Shown: positions 55,191 through 64,000 of the stretch, piece after piece
Layout: each line of letters opens with the position of its first letter
Position numbering within the stretch: the stretch's first letter is position 1
Assembly (NCBI RefSeq): GCF_014839805.1
Contig: NC_051139.1
Location: 3,658,001 to 3,722,000 of the forward strand
From: Manduca sexta
Lineage: Eukaryota; Arthropoda; Insecta; Lepidoptera; Sphingidae
Direction: 5' to 3'
DNA: 64,000 nucleotides
Notes under the pieces: generated by a model
Databases searched by the model: none
The model's input: the letters and a program-made list of their open reading frames with translations, nothing else
Told to the model about the DNA's origin: nothing
Made by a program: the position numbers and the translations under genes

Positions 55191-55609
55191 CGACTATCTA
55201 ATATTGAGTTACCTTCTTGTGGTCGCCATCTGCGCTGAGTGATTCCGTCAATGGTTTTATGCATTGGTTATGAATATCATTTCCTTTGGTACCTTTTTTT
55301 GCAAGGTTCTCTATATTTTTTGTATAATTCTTGGATGTAATGTAATTCGAGTAAATTGTTTATACTTGAATCGGTTTCATTGTGTTTTTGTGAACAAACA
55401 TTTCTTCGACTCACTGGAATAAATAAGTGAATGATTTTGGAAATGAAACGACTAACCTAGATGTCAGATATAAAAATATGATATTATCCACAAAGAATCG
55501 CATTCTTGTATTTTCATCCGAAAAACTAGCACACGAAGTTAGAAGTTGTTAATAATTTATAAGCCGAGTTTCGTGTAACCACTGAATAAGTCGGTAGGTC
55601 TTTTATTAG

Positions 55610-55815
55610 AGTAGTGAAATTTTGCATATCTCGAGATAAGGGAGGCCCGCGTTACAGAGTGGAATAATGAATTACGCCCGACGAGACGTCAAGCGGAGTC
55701 GGGAAAAATGTTTCACTCAATCCCAACGGCTCTAGATAAGTGCCGACTTTCAAACCAACCCGAGTGTGGCTTAAGTCTTCATGACCTTCATTATGACGTG
55801 AAACGTGATTGGTAT
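55610..55815. promoter_or_regulatory. Candidate enhancer-like island
   Basis: GAGGCCCGCGTTACAGAGTG, GAATAATGAATTACGCCCG, GAGACGTCAAGCGGAGTCGG and CATGACCTTCATTATGACGT. TGACCTTCA is the complement of an ERR/Ftz-F1-type nuclear receptor half-site (TGAAGGTCA). No repeat recognised. Confidence 0.3.
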
Positions 55816-55842
55816 TTTTTAATAATTTTTACTTGTGTATTT

Positions 55843-55915
55843 TTTTATTGAGGGCTCGACAAAACTTCACTGCATCTGATGGTAAGTGCAGAAGAGTCCA
55901 CTGACGAGAGTAATT
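55843..55915 (-). repeat. Family B repeat fragment
   Basis: Only the 3' part remains: GCATCTGATGGTAAGTGCAG and AGTCCACTGACGAGAG. It ends about 10 bp before the RTE fragment. Confidence 0.6.
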
Positions 55916-55924
55916 TGTAAATAA

Positions 55925-56068
55925 CATCCACCTAAGATATGGACAGAAGACCTAATAAAAATAGCAGAAAGTCGTTGGATGCGGGCTGCTTCCAATAAGT
56001 CGATCTGGAAATCTTTAGAGGAGGCCCATGTCCAGCAGCGGATATTCTACAGCTGATGATGATGATGC
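55925..56068 (+). pseudogene. RTE-type LINE 3' end: ORF2 C-terminus plus GAT tail
   Basis: The 43-codon frame ends WTEDLIKIAESRWMRAASNK, then SIWKSLEEAHVQQRIFYS and a TGA at 56054-56056. The pattern 'RW.DD..K.AG..WM..A..R..W..LEEA..QQ' is the familiar C-terminus of reverse-transcriptase ORFs of RTE-clade and related LINEs in insects. A GATGATGATGATG run immediately follows the stop, the sort of short-motif tail left by target-primed reverse transcription. The copy is extremely 5'-truncated (under 150 bp), with no catalytic domain. Confidence 0.75.
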
Positions 56069-57635
56069 CTACAATTCGCTTTCAACTTACATATTAAAAC
56101 TGTGATAATGTCAAAAGATTAGAGAAGTAGCCTATATTTAAATCACAATCTCTCGCTCAGACTTATCATAAGATGACTCTATATGACAAACAAGGCTACT
56201 TTAAAATAGATATACACTGCCATTCCCGTTCAAGTACCATCCAAAACATCAAACAAAACTTAGCATTTGTATCTCCTTAATTGCCAATGAATTAGTACAC
56301 TCCAAGGTAAACTCCGACTAGCCCGTATTTGCGTAGCGCCAAAGCATTCGAGTTCCCAAGCAAGCGGAACAGTACTGCTCACTTTGTTCAGTTTGTAGGT
56401 TATACGATTTATGAGAAGTGGATTGCGATTCAATTTAGCTTTTATAGGTGACAATGGAGTAGTTTCAATTGCTAGAAAATTTAGTTTGTAAATTGTGGCT
56501 TCGGGTTAAATTAGGTGGATTCAATTGTTTTTATTTGACTACTAGATTCTTCCAGAGACTGTAGCCAAAACGTCTTTTCACAATCGTTTACTCTAAGAGT
56601 AAACAATATTATGTATGAGAATGACATCCGTGCAACATACTTATCGATTTCATAGAAAACCCGTTTTTTAATTAATGATTTTAACCCGTCGCGATATATC
56701 TAATTTGAACAGCTATAATTATTTTTATTTATGGATTCATTTTGTTTTTCCTGGAACGCATCAGTACGAATTTACACGAAACTGAATATTTTTTCATATT
56801 TACCCATCTTTTCCAAAAATTGCTGAACTTAAATTCCTCAATAAAATTTATGTGAAATATGCTTTATTTAAAAATTGTCTTTATGTAACTTGTATCTCAT
56901 ACAATATAAGATTTTATCTGATCTATTTACTTCTTTTATCAACGAAATATTTCCAAGATATTGTGATTCAATTAACACTTAATACAAATGTGCCCGTAGG
57001 AATGTATTTCCCTGTGGTCTACCTACTCTTCTTCACGCAACATCTGTTGTATTTAAAATTATTTACCTTCGCAGATAAAAAAATCAATTGGACATAGTAA
57101 TATCAAAAAATACTTACTATAAGTTACTATCGGAATATAAAGTGTCAATCAAACGGAATGACGTTAAATTTACAACAAAAATACCAGACAATTCGGAGGA
57201 AAAATAAATGAAACATTCATTCGTTTCAACTCACCTTTATAGACATATCGACAAGAAAATGTGCGAAATAATTGATCGACATATGAACGTCCTGGGAATA
57301 CTCTATTTTACTGAAAACAATTACAGCTTTAAATGTCTGTGAGAATAATAAATATTACAATTTATTAGCGAATTTTTTAAGCTACTTCGCGTAGAAGCAT
57401 GAAATAACAACTATTTCAGAACAGTATTTTAAGTTATAACCACTGTTTGATCTACTTTCAACCACAAATTTGAGTGAACAAAACACTGATTAAAAAACTT
57501 AATAGTAATTCTTAATTTCCGTCAAATAATTGACATAGTCAGAGAGCTAAGACCAAAAATCCAAAACCAAAACACAAACTAAGCTAAGCCGCGTTAATAG
57601 AGAGGCTTATCATTTAAAATCCAAACGAATCCAGC
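56069..57635. other. AT-rich, no gene recognised
   Basis: Frames at 56260-56454 (minus) and 56852-57097 (plus, 81 codons, hydrophobic because AT-rich) lack domain evidence. Confidence 0.35.
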
Positions 57636-57639
57636 TAAT

Positions 57640-57840
57640 TATCATCTATCAAAACAGATTCAAATGATCCAAATGACACGGCGGTTTGCATAATCTTGTT
57701 CATTTAGCTAATGAAACTGGCCTGATGGTTAGTCTGCAGCGGTAGTGCGTACGATTTGATGACGCATCGCGATGTTAATGGGTATTGATGAGTCACTTTG
57801 CTTATGTGTATGCAATTAACGAATCTTCACCTATATGATT
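57640..57840. promoter_or_regulatory. Candidate enhancer-like island with POU-type octamer
   Basis: GCTAATTATCATCTATCAAA, ATGACACGGCGGTTTGCATA (TTTGCATAAT at 57685-57694 is octamer-like), CATTTAGCTAATGAAACTGG and GATGACGCATCGCGATG, GATGAGTCACTTTG. TGAGTCA is an AP-1 core. This is the densest mix of developmental factor words in the window, without repeat signature. Confidence 0.37.
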
Positions 57841-57994
57841 TCAGATTAATTTGGGTTTAAACGTTATATTGATAAATATAACGTTTAGACATTAAAGTGT
57901 ATGATGATTTAAATAAGAATAGGTATTGTTCTATTGTTAATATTTCCCAACATTTTTTTTTACGCAGAATGTTCTTGAATACGTATTTTTAAAT
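57841..57994. other. AT-rich spacer
   Basis: AACGTTATATTGATAAATATAACGTT near 57859 contains an inverted repeat (AACGTTATAT/ATATAACGTT). Nothing else. Confidence 0.4.
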
Positions 57995-58152
57995 AGATTT
58001 TGTCTGCACCTCCGAATGCGTGATAACTTTTTCTGGGATAAAAGTAGCCCATAGTACTCTGAAGTAATTTCTAAATCGGTTAAGTAGTTCCAGAGATTAG
58101 CACCTACAAACAAACAAAGTTAAATTATTTTCTTTATAATATTAGTAAAGAT
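57995..58152. repeat. H-class repeat 3' portion
   Basis: GGGATAAAAGTAGCCCATAG, CTAAATCGGTTAAGTAGTTC, CACCTACAAACAAACAAAG and TTATAATATTAGTAAAGAT follow the standard order for this widespread lepidopteran repeat type. Confidence 0.55.
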
Positions 58153-59282
58153 CTATACAATTATTTTCATAACTATTACCGACGAATGTTTGATGTTTGA
58201 CTAATCCTCGATAAAATAAATACAAAATCATTCGTCCAAATCAATTTAAAAATTCAAAAGCCTTATATGTCGAGATTAAAATATATTTTAAGAGATTTGA
58301 TAAACCTGTGGTCAGTCGTGGATTTGAAAGAGGCCGATGCTCGAAGTCCCGGGGCTTCGCACAATATCGCGGCGTTGCTATGGGTTGGACCTTTATGTAA
58401 ATACGCGCGTTAAGGCTGCCAATATAACCTGTAACAGTGGCTTGTGGTACAAGATAAAGGGGTTGAATCCTTGAAAATAGATAGAATAAAAGAAAATATA
58501 AAAAGGATATTAATGTTTAAAACGAAAATAATTTATTAGATCGTCTGGGATTATGGAATTAATTTATTACGTGGACATTATTTTATAAAGAGAAAAGCAT
58601 TGCTATATTCTATGAACCATATACATAAACGTAAAGAAGATTTACCATGATTAAAAAGCTGGTAATGAAACGGATGGAAATGTTTTAGAGACGTAAAATG
58701 ATAGTGAAGTATACGGAGATCAAGAATATCCAGGCTATAGGCCTATAGAAAAGACTGAATAATTAACACAGTCTCCTCGTCTCCAATAGTAGTCAATTTT
58801 GCAACGGTATTTGTTTTGCTCAGTATACTCTCTATATTTTTGATAGAAAAGTGCTATGAGATTTGGTTCTATTCTACCACATATTATAGAATATGCATTT
58901 AAACATACCTGGCAGTCAAACATTCTAAATTCAAAAATTACTGCCATCAAAATAACAATATTTTCAGCAATAAAGGTTGCACCATGTCCATGACTTTAAA
59001 TTCCCGGCTCGCGTTCAAAGGGCGAGTGCAATACGCGATAGACAGAGGTCAGCGATAGCTCTCCACCATTGAAACCCTTCAGGCTCAAAACAAAATGAAA
59101 GGTGAGGCCAAATGAGACCGACCGTCTTCACGTACGTGGTCAGAATACAGTACCGGTTCAGCTGAGTTGTCTGACCGATGATGTCTATTTATTCCGTTTA
59201 CCTTTTGTTTCTGGACAAAAAATGTATTAAAAAAAAGACGCTCAATCTTTTTTTTCTATTTATCTCGCCTGTCATAGGCTCT
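58153..59282. other. No gene; possible small island at 58330-58440
   Basis: CCCGGGGCTTCGCACAATATC, GCGGCGTTGCTATGGG and CCTTTATGTAAATACGCGCG form a small GC-richer block with a fork-head/POU-like GTAAATA. A GC-richer stretch at 58995-59165 was not recognised. The 71-codon minus frame at 58735-58950 lacks a domain. Confidence 0.25.
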
Positions 59283-59500
59283 GCGACTAGCAATGTAATA
59301 CTAATCAGTTTTTAGTATTGCAAAATCCTGCATGACACTGCACTACGTGTGTCAAGAGAGGCTTGGCGTCAAGTCTCATCGATACTTACACTGACTATAG
59401 TTTCCTATAACAAAGACATAATAGCGTTTGCACACTGCTGCTCGACTGCATAAATTGACAAAGCGCTAGCTACAAGATCTTTCATACGCGAGAGTCTTAT
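59283..59500 (-). repeat. Possible strongly decayed family A copy
   Basis: CACTGCACTACGTG, GCGTCAAGTCTCATCG and GCACACTGCTGCTCGACTGC followed by CGCGAGAGTCTTATTC follow the order of family A, but identity is low. Confidence 0.3.
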
Positions 59501-60695
59501 TCAGCATCTTTTGGACGTTAAGTTTCAAATTCAGTTTCCAGAAAAGTTTGTATGACCACGTCTTTGTTCACATTGGAATCTTCAAACATAATATGCATCA
59601 AGTGGTGGCATATGAAACCGTATCATATCTTATTTAAAATTCCCACGTCCTGATTTCAGCATCTTTTGTGTGTGCAACATGGAATACACGGAGGTTGCGA
59701 GGTGAACCGAGAGCCAGAATGTGGCGCATTAAATATAAACAGTGCAGGTGGCATCAAATATTTAGAGAGAGAGGATGGACGCCAAAGAACACTTTTATAT
59801 CCACGAGGGTTATGGAGCCACTTTATTGTTTATTGTGAGCATCTTTTAACCTATTTAAAAGTATACTTTTTATTGAATTTGAAGTTCCAGAATTTCGCTC
59901 CTACTTACCTAGAAGAAATTAAACTAAATAAGCGAAATATGAAGAAAGGGTTAAATTGATTGAATCACATATTTCTATGCTTAAACCTCACCATTTATTA
60001 TTTTCGACATTAGTTCATTCATTAGTACCGATTATTTCTAAACTGTAAGCGCACTTTCATCAAGAAAATACTATTTTCATTTGTTTTTCTTATTATTTTA
60101 CTATACTGTAATGAACTATTATTCGATTTCTGAATAAATTTGCCTCCAGAAATATTTGTTAGCTTTTTTCACATCTTTAAGAATACCTCAGTGAATGCGT
60201 AATGGTAAGACAAGATCTTGGCCATGAGGCTCTTGTACGCCCATCACGTTAATTTGGGTCCATTGCTTACTTCTTAGTGTAATTGGCTTATTTCTTACTA
60301 AGGTGAGCCGTCCGTCTTCATTTTACCTTGTTTAGTGCTTTTAGTTGATATAGTGGATTTTTTGCAATTACTTCAAACGGTGTTGTTAGTTCTAGTAAGC
60401 AGCAGCTTGTTTTGGATTAACAGGTCTTATTTGAACATTAAATTTCTTTTATCCTTCGATCTGCCTTTATCCTATGGGATCGGCGCAATACATATTTTCA
60501 ACAATCTTTCTGAAACGTTTTGACTAAAATCAAAGCCATAACATACATCTGCCACTATCATAAGGCCAATATTTACTTCATAGTCATCATCATCAATTTT
60601 TGGAAGTTGACTGTTGAACATAGCACCCTAAGATTTCAATCAAATATTTACTCGACTGATCTTTAATTTCCCATGTCTCTTTTTTTCAATACATT
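59501..60695. other. No gene recognised
   Basis: The 97-codon frame at 59666-59959 has no domain and turns AT-rich at its end; treated as chance. Confidence 0.3.
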
Positions 60696-61002
60696 GTTTT
60701 TATTGCTTTGAATGACGAGACGAGCTTGCCGTTCGCCTGATGGTAAGCGATACGACCGCCCATAAACAGAAGAAACACCATCCAACAACTTAAATTACAA
60801 AGTATTATTTTGGTATTCCACTGCGCTCGCCATCCTGAGGTATGAGACGTTAAGTCTCATTATGTCCAGTAGTAGTTACATTGGAAATATACCCAATATT
60901 CTTCAAACCGGAACACAACAGTGACTACACACTGCTGCTTGTCAGCCGAAAGTAAACCTACCTACCCAGGCGGACTCTCATATGTGAGACCTACCACTAG
61001 TA
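60696..61002 (-). repeat. Family A repeat, full-length minus copy
   Basis: TTTTATTGCTTTGAATGACG, GAGCTTGCCGTTCGCCTGAT, GGTAAGCGATACGACCGCCC, CACTGCGCTCGCCATCCTGA, ACACTGCTGCTTGTCAGCC and GGCGGACTCTCATATGTG are all present in order. Probably the best-preserved copy. Confidence 0.85.
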
Positions 61003-61790
61003 CAATAGTAGTTTCACAGTCTCTTTCCTAAAAGTCAACTCCCTACAATTTAGAATATTGATTCAGATCACTAGGAATTGTACAAAGGTCGACGTTCCTA
61101 TCAGTTTACAAAAGTTTAGCTCGCATCCCTCTCCGTAGTGTATTCTTATCTCTGCTACAGTCAATATTTATTCAGAAAGGATACGCAGTGAAATAAATCT
61201 TTTGTATCAAATTATTTTGTGAACCTTTAGAAATGCTATTACATAAGTTTTTGGGCAGTTTATAATACGTTGCTATTATAGGCCAGCAAACAAATCTCAT
61301 GGATCACTGTTCCAACTTTTTCATGTTTAATTGGAAAACAGATCTCGTATATGGCACTCGTGTTATATGTCAAATCACTAACAGCAGTGTCAAAGTAAAA
61401 TGAACCTTAGAAACACGATTTCTACTGCCAATAAATAACCACAACAGAAAAATCCTGGATCATCTTAAAAGAATTAGTATTATGAAAAGAAGGGGTTAGT
61501 TTAGGCGTTTAGAAATTACATTAACAATGCTAAACAAAAGTGTTACCCACAACACAAAGCTCAATGAAGAATGAAAGGAAGACCTAAATTTCGTATTTAA
61601 TAATAATTAGTATCTTTTGAAACGTGTTGCTTCTGCTATACGTGACATGATTTATTTACTCAAAAGACCCATTTAACATTTTTGACATTGAGATATCACT
61701 CGTAGGATAATTTGTGACTCCACAGTGACCTTTTTTATCTAAACTAGACTTTAAATATCATTACACAAAGGATAAGGGGTTAAATACTGA
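61003..61790. other. AT-rich, nothing recognised
   Basis: No feature recognised. Confidence 0.4.
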
Positions 61791-61794
61791 GACA

Positions 61795-61925
61795 ACCTCG
61801 CCCCCGTTTCCCCTCTTACTCCGGTGACTTCATTTGCATAATATCACGGGATAACTGCGGGATGCATATAAATTGTAATAAATTTTGTCAGAGACGGCTG
61901 TCACGTCTGCATTGTTAAGGATAGC
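61795..61925. promoter_or_regulatory. Candidate enhancer-like island with perfect octamer
   Basis: CTCGCCCCCGTTTCCCCTC, GGTGACTTCATTTGCATAAT (ATTTGCAT at 61832-61839 is the POU octamer), CACGGGATAACTGCGGG and GACGGCTGTCACGTCTGC. No repeat signature. Confidence 0.33.
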
Positions 61926-62740
61926 TTATATTTTAAGCATCGTGCAGATGGATTTGCACCAGAGTCAAAATGGCGGTAATGAACAATTCATATTAAGATT
62001 TCATATAATTACTGTGTAACTGAAAGTTGTATCGATAGGGTTGTTGACGATTTTTTTAAATACATTTATCAAAAATCTATTTCATCCAAAATCAATCGGA
62101 AAAACAATTTTCAAAATCAACGCAATAATAAATAAGTTCTAAAGCTTTGAAATTTGGTGGAAAGGAAGCTGTCAAAATACAGTAATAGTGAAATGTGACG
62201 TCGCCCATATCTAACGGCCATAACGCTGTGTGAAAGAGAAAAGGACAAATTAAATCAAATATGAATAACTGCTTTATTTTTCAATTTTTCATTTACATCA
62301 TTCAACAATTTTGATAGTAATTTCACAGAAGAATTTCTTTTTTCATATAATTTTTTGTTACTTATAAAATAATAAACTCAATCAAACATAAGAAACTACC
62401 CTATTGTATTAATCATCAATTGATTAATTGCCAATTGCTACATCTAAATTGCTAATCTAATCACTGTTAAAGCAACTCTTGGCATCATTGTGAAAATTGA
62501 TATTCTCATTTTAGTTTCCCAAATCATTTCTTTTGAAATATTCTAAAGATATTACTTTTTAATATCGTCTCATTCGCAGATGTGACTAAAATGATAATAA
62601 CAGCCTCGCAACACACTCCTTGATGATCATCAAAGAGTGAAGATATAAGTTTACGGTGCTGAGAGATTTATTAGTAACCTTTGATATAAAGTTCAGCGGG
62701 CTGGGCGAAATCTTGTCCTAAATTAGTATCTACAGTCGTG
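61926..62740. other. AT-rich, nothing recognised
   Basis: Short dyads such as ATCATCAATTGATTAAT near 62414 and TTGATGATCATCAAAG near 62620; nothing else. Confidence 0.35.
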
Positions 62741-62785
62741 AGAAGCAAATCGCCCTAGGTTAGTACCTGGGGCGAATTTGCTTCT
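62741..62785. ncRNA. 20-bp near-perfect hairpin (4-nt loop); class unknown
   Basis: Left arm AGAAGCAAATCGCCCTAGGT (62741-62760), loop TAGT, right arm 62765-62785. The arms pair throughout except for one bulged base and one G-U type pair. Could be a small hairpin RNA or the remains of a palindromic element. Confidence 0.3.
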
Positions 62786-62821
62786 GGACTTTAATCTATA
62801 TTATCATTATTATGATACAAA

Positions 62822-63052
62822 GATACACTCATGCTATTTTATCCCCGAAGGAGCAAGCAGAGTCGCAATTAGTGAACCCATCTTTCACCATGTGTATTCC
62901 GTCCCATGATGTGATAAGCGAGCCCATTGCCTCATAGGGTACAAGACTCCGAGCTGATACCGAGTAGAAAACCCAATATCACTGCCTGACCCGGGCATCG
63001 AACCCAAGACCTTAACACTGTAGTCGTAGACATACAAATGCCACCGAACCAG
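62822..63052 (-). repeat. Family D SINE, full-length minus copy
   Basis: TTTTATCCCCGAAGGAGC, CCCATGATGTGATAAGCGAG, GAGCTGATACCGAGTAG, CCTGACCCGGGCATCGAACC and ACACTGTAGTCGTAGACATA. On the minus strand the CGGGCATCGAACCC segment reads as GGGTTCGATGCCCG, a tRNA-like B box. Confidence 0.75.
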
Positions 63053-63335
63053 CCATATGTATAATTATTGTGATGATTTAACCACGCCATGTACAAATAG
63101 AATATTACTTTTGTATTTACACGTGTATCTGTCAAATGAAAATAAGATTTTGGTCTCGGAATCCAATTGTTACCACATATTTAAGCGAAATCAGCAGTAT
63201 ACCTACAATATACATAAACCTGTTCAAATACCATAGGTATATAACATATATATCAATGTCACTACTTAACTATATTACGGAATATTAATGGATTAACTAG
63301 TAAATGTCAAATTATAAAAGTTAATTATTTTTCTC
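63053..63335. other. AT-rich spacer before a possible acceptor site
   Basis: Nothing recognised until the pyrimidine tract at about 63329. Confidence 0.4.
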
Positions 63336-63347
63336 TTTAATTTCAGG

Positions 63348-63485
63348 TATGTACAGTTTTATTTCGACATCATGTTTGTGAGTACAAAAATAACTTTTTT
63401 CCTTGTTATGTTAACCTTACATCCTACGTTTATAACAAATATTGGTCGACAAACAGCCACGATCCATTCCAGAAAATATTATTGA
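63348..63485 (+). CDS. Possible small exon or short secreted-peptide frame
   Basis: A pyrimidine-rich tract ending TTTAATTTCAG (to 63347) looks like a good splice acceptor. From the ATG at 63372 a 37-codon frame starts MFVSTKITFFLVMLTLHPTF, with Lys6 before a hydrophobic run, as in a signal peptide, and ends at TGA (63483-63485). Alternatively GTGAGT at 63378-63383 is a strong donor, giving a 30-bp exon readable as YVQFYFDIMF. No family is recognised. Low confidence. Confidence 0.18.
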   Translation, partial: YVQFYFDIMFVSTKITFFLVMLTLHPTFITNIGRQTATIHSRKYY

Positions 63486-64000
63486 ACAAACCATTAAGTT
63501 GATTGTCAGAAAAAAATAACTTTGAGGTTGCAAATGAATCGCTTTGTCCACGAACAATGCTGTTAATTCCGTGCACAAGTAACGACAACGTGTTGTTTTA
63601 TAATTTATTTATCTCTATTTGTATCCTTTTTTTGTATTTTATTTTATTTATTAGGTTTTCCAGCAGACAAGACTACGATTTCGATAATTTAAATATTATA
63701 ACTTATAACTATAATGTAAGCCCAAGTTAGGAAAACTCAACATGTATATAGTATAATCGTTTAATGCGGTATTTCTATTTGTATACTCATCTACTACCCG
63801 TATATCTAGAGGCATCCTAGAGGTAATAAAATTACCACAAATTTTATTGATTACATCTGATTTCATAAAATTACCAGTACGGGTATAAAAGTAAATTTGA
63901 TCCTTCTTGAAACCTAAAATAAAGAATTCTGACAAGTGAAAAAGAAATTCAATAAAAATGCATTTATATTTCGTATAATGTCAGGAAGCCCTATTGGGTC
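63486..64000. other. AT-rich right end, nothing recognised
   Basis: The overlapping 75- and 79-codon frames on opposite strands (63503-63935) are AT-rich and lack domains. Confidence 0.35.

Noticed and set aside
55219..55240. GTCGCCATCTGCGCTGA as an insulator (CTCF-like) site
   Set aside because: Only partial agreement with the insect CTCF core; too weak to call.
56852..57097. 81-codon hydrophobic frame resembling a membrane protein
   Set aside because: AT-rich codons naturally give Phe, Ile, Leu and Tyr; there is no motif or conserved pattern.
1..64000. CRISPR array or bacterial operon structure
   Set aside because: No regularly spaced identical repeats, no bacterial gene density and no ribosome-binding sites; the sequence is clearly eukaryotic.

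Overview
The window looks like gene-poor nuclear DNA from a moth or butterfly (Lepidoptera). It is AT-rich, contains one 500-N assembly gap (35095-35594), and is dense in short interspersed repeats of kinds I associate with lepidopteran genomes. I found no convincing host protein-coding gene. Nearly all reading frames over 60 codons are short, carry no family motif I recognise, and overlap repeats or AT-rich sequence. The best reading is a large intergenic region or intron, possibly the regulatory landscape of a developmental gene.

The clearest functional feature is a DD37D mariner-type (maT-like) transposon at 27001-28297. It has TA target duplications, matching terminal inverted repeats and a 345-residue transposase frame broken by one extra base. 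Other mobile DNA includes a non-autonomous pogo-like element (20706-21284), an RTE-type LINE 3' end (55925-56068), the C-terminus of another LINE ORF2 (26119-26343), several MITE candidates, two tRNA-derived SINE families (local names C and D), two families with LINE-like A-rich tails (A and B), a family with a CGAAACGTCGGGAG motif that may be Penelope-related (F), a family with a CCCGCGGCTCCGCCCGC end (H), and two smaller families (E and G). Family letters are labels for this answer only; assignment to named database families needs a search.

Between the repeats lie short GC-richer islands with homeodomain (TAATTAG), POU octamer (ATTTGCAT), CRE, fork-head-like and nuclear-receptor-like words. 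They look like conserved noncoding elements, though conservation cannot be seen from one sequence. The strongest regulatory observations are a direct tandem duplication of about 186 bp (37081-37266 and 37322-37508) with nearly unchanged core blocks, a cluster of GCGTGA(C)(A) words at 24.3-25.7 kb and 29.2-29.4 kb, and a perfect RFX X-box palindrome at 23124.

Layout: 1-9 kb holds repeats A, B, C, E, H and two candidate islands; 9-20 kb is sparse and AT-rich with some MITEs and GC islands; 20-29 kb holds the pogo-like element, X-box, GCGTGA cluster, LINE remnant and maT element; 29-35 kb is sparse with candidate islands; 35-45 kb holds the gap, the tandem duplication, a 31-bp perfect hairpin and many SINEs; 45-56 kb holds full-length H copies, GC islands and SINEs; 56-64 kb holds candidate islands, A and D repeats, a second hairpin and a possible small exon near the right end.
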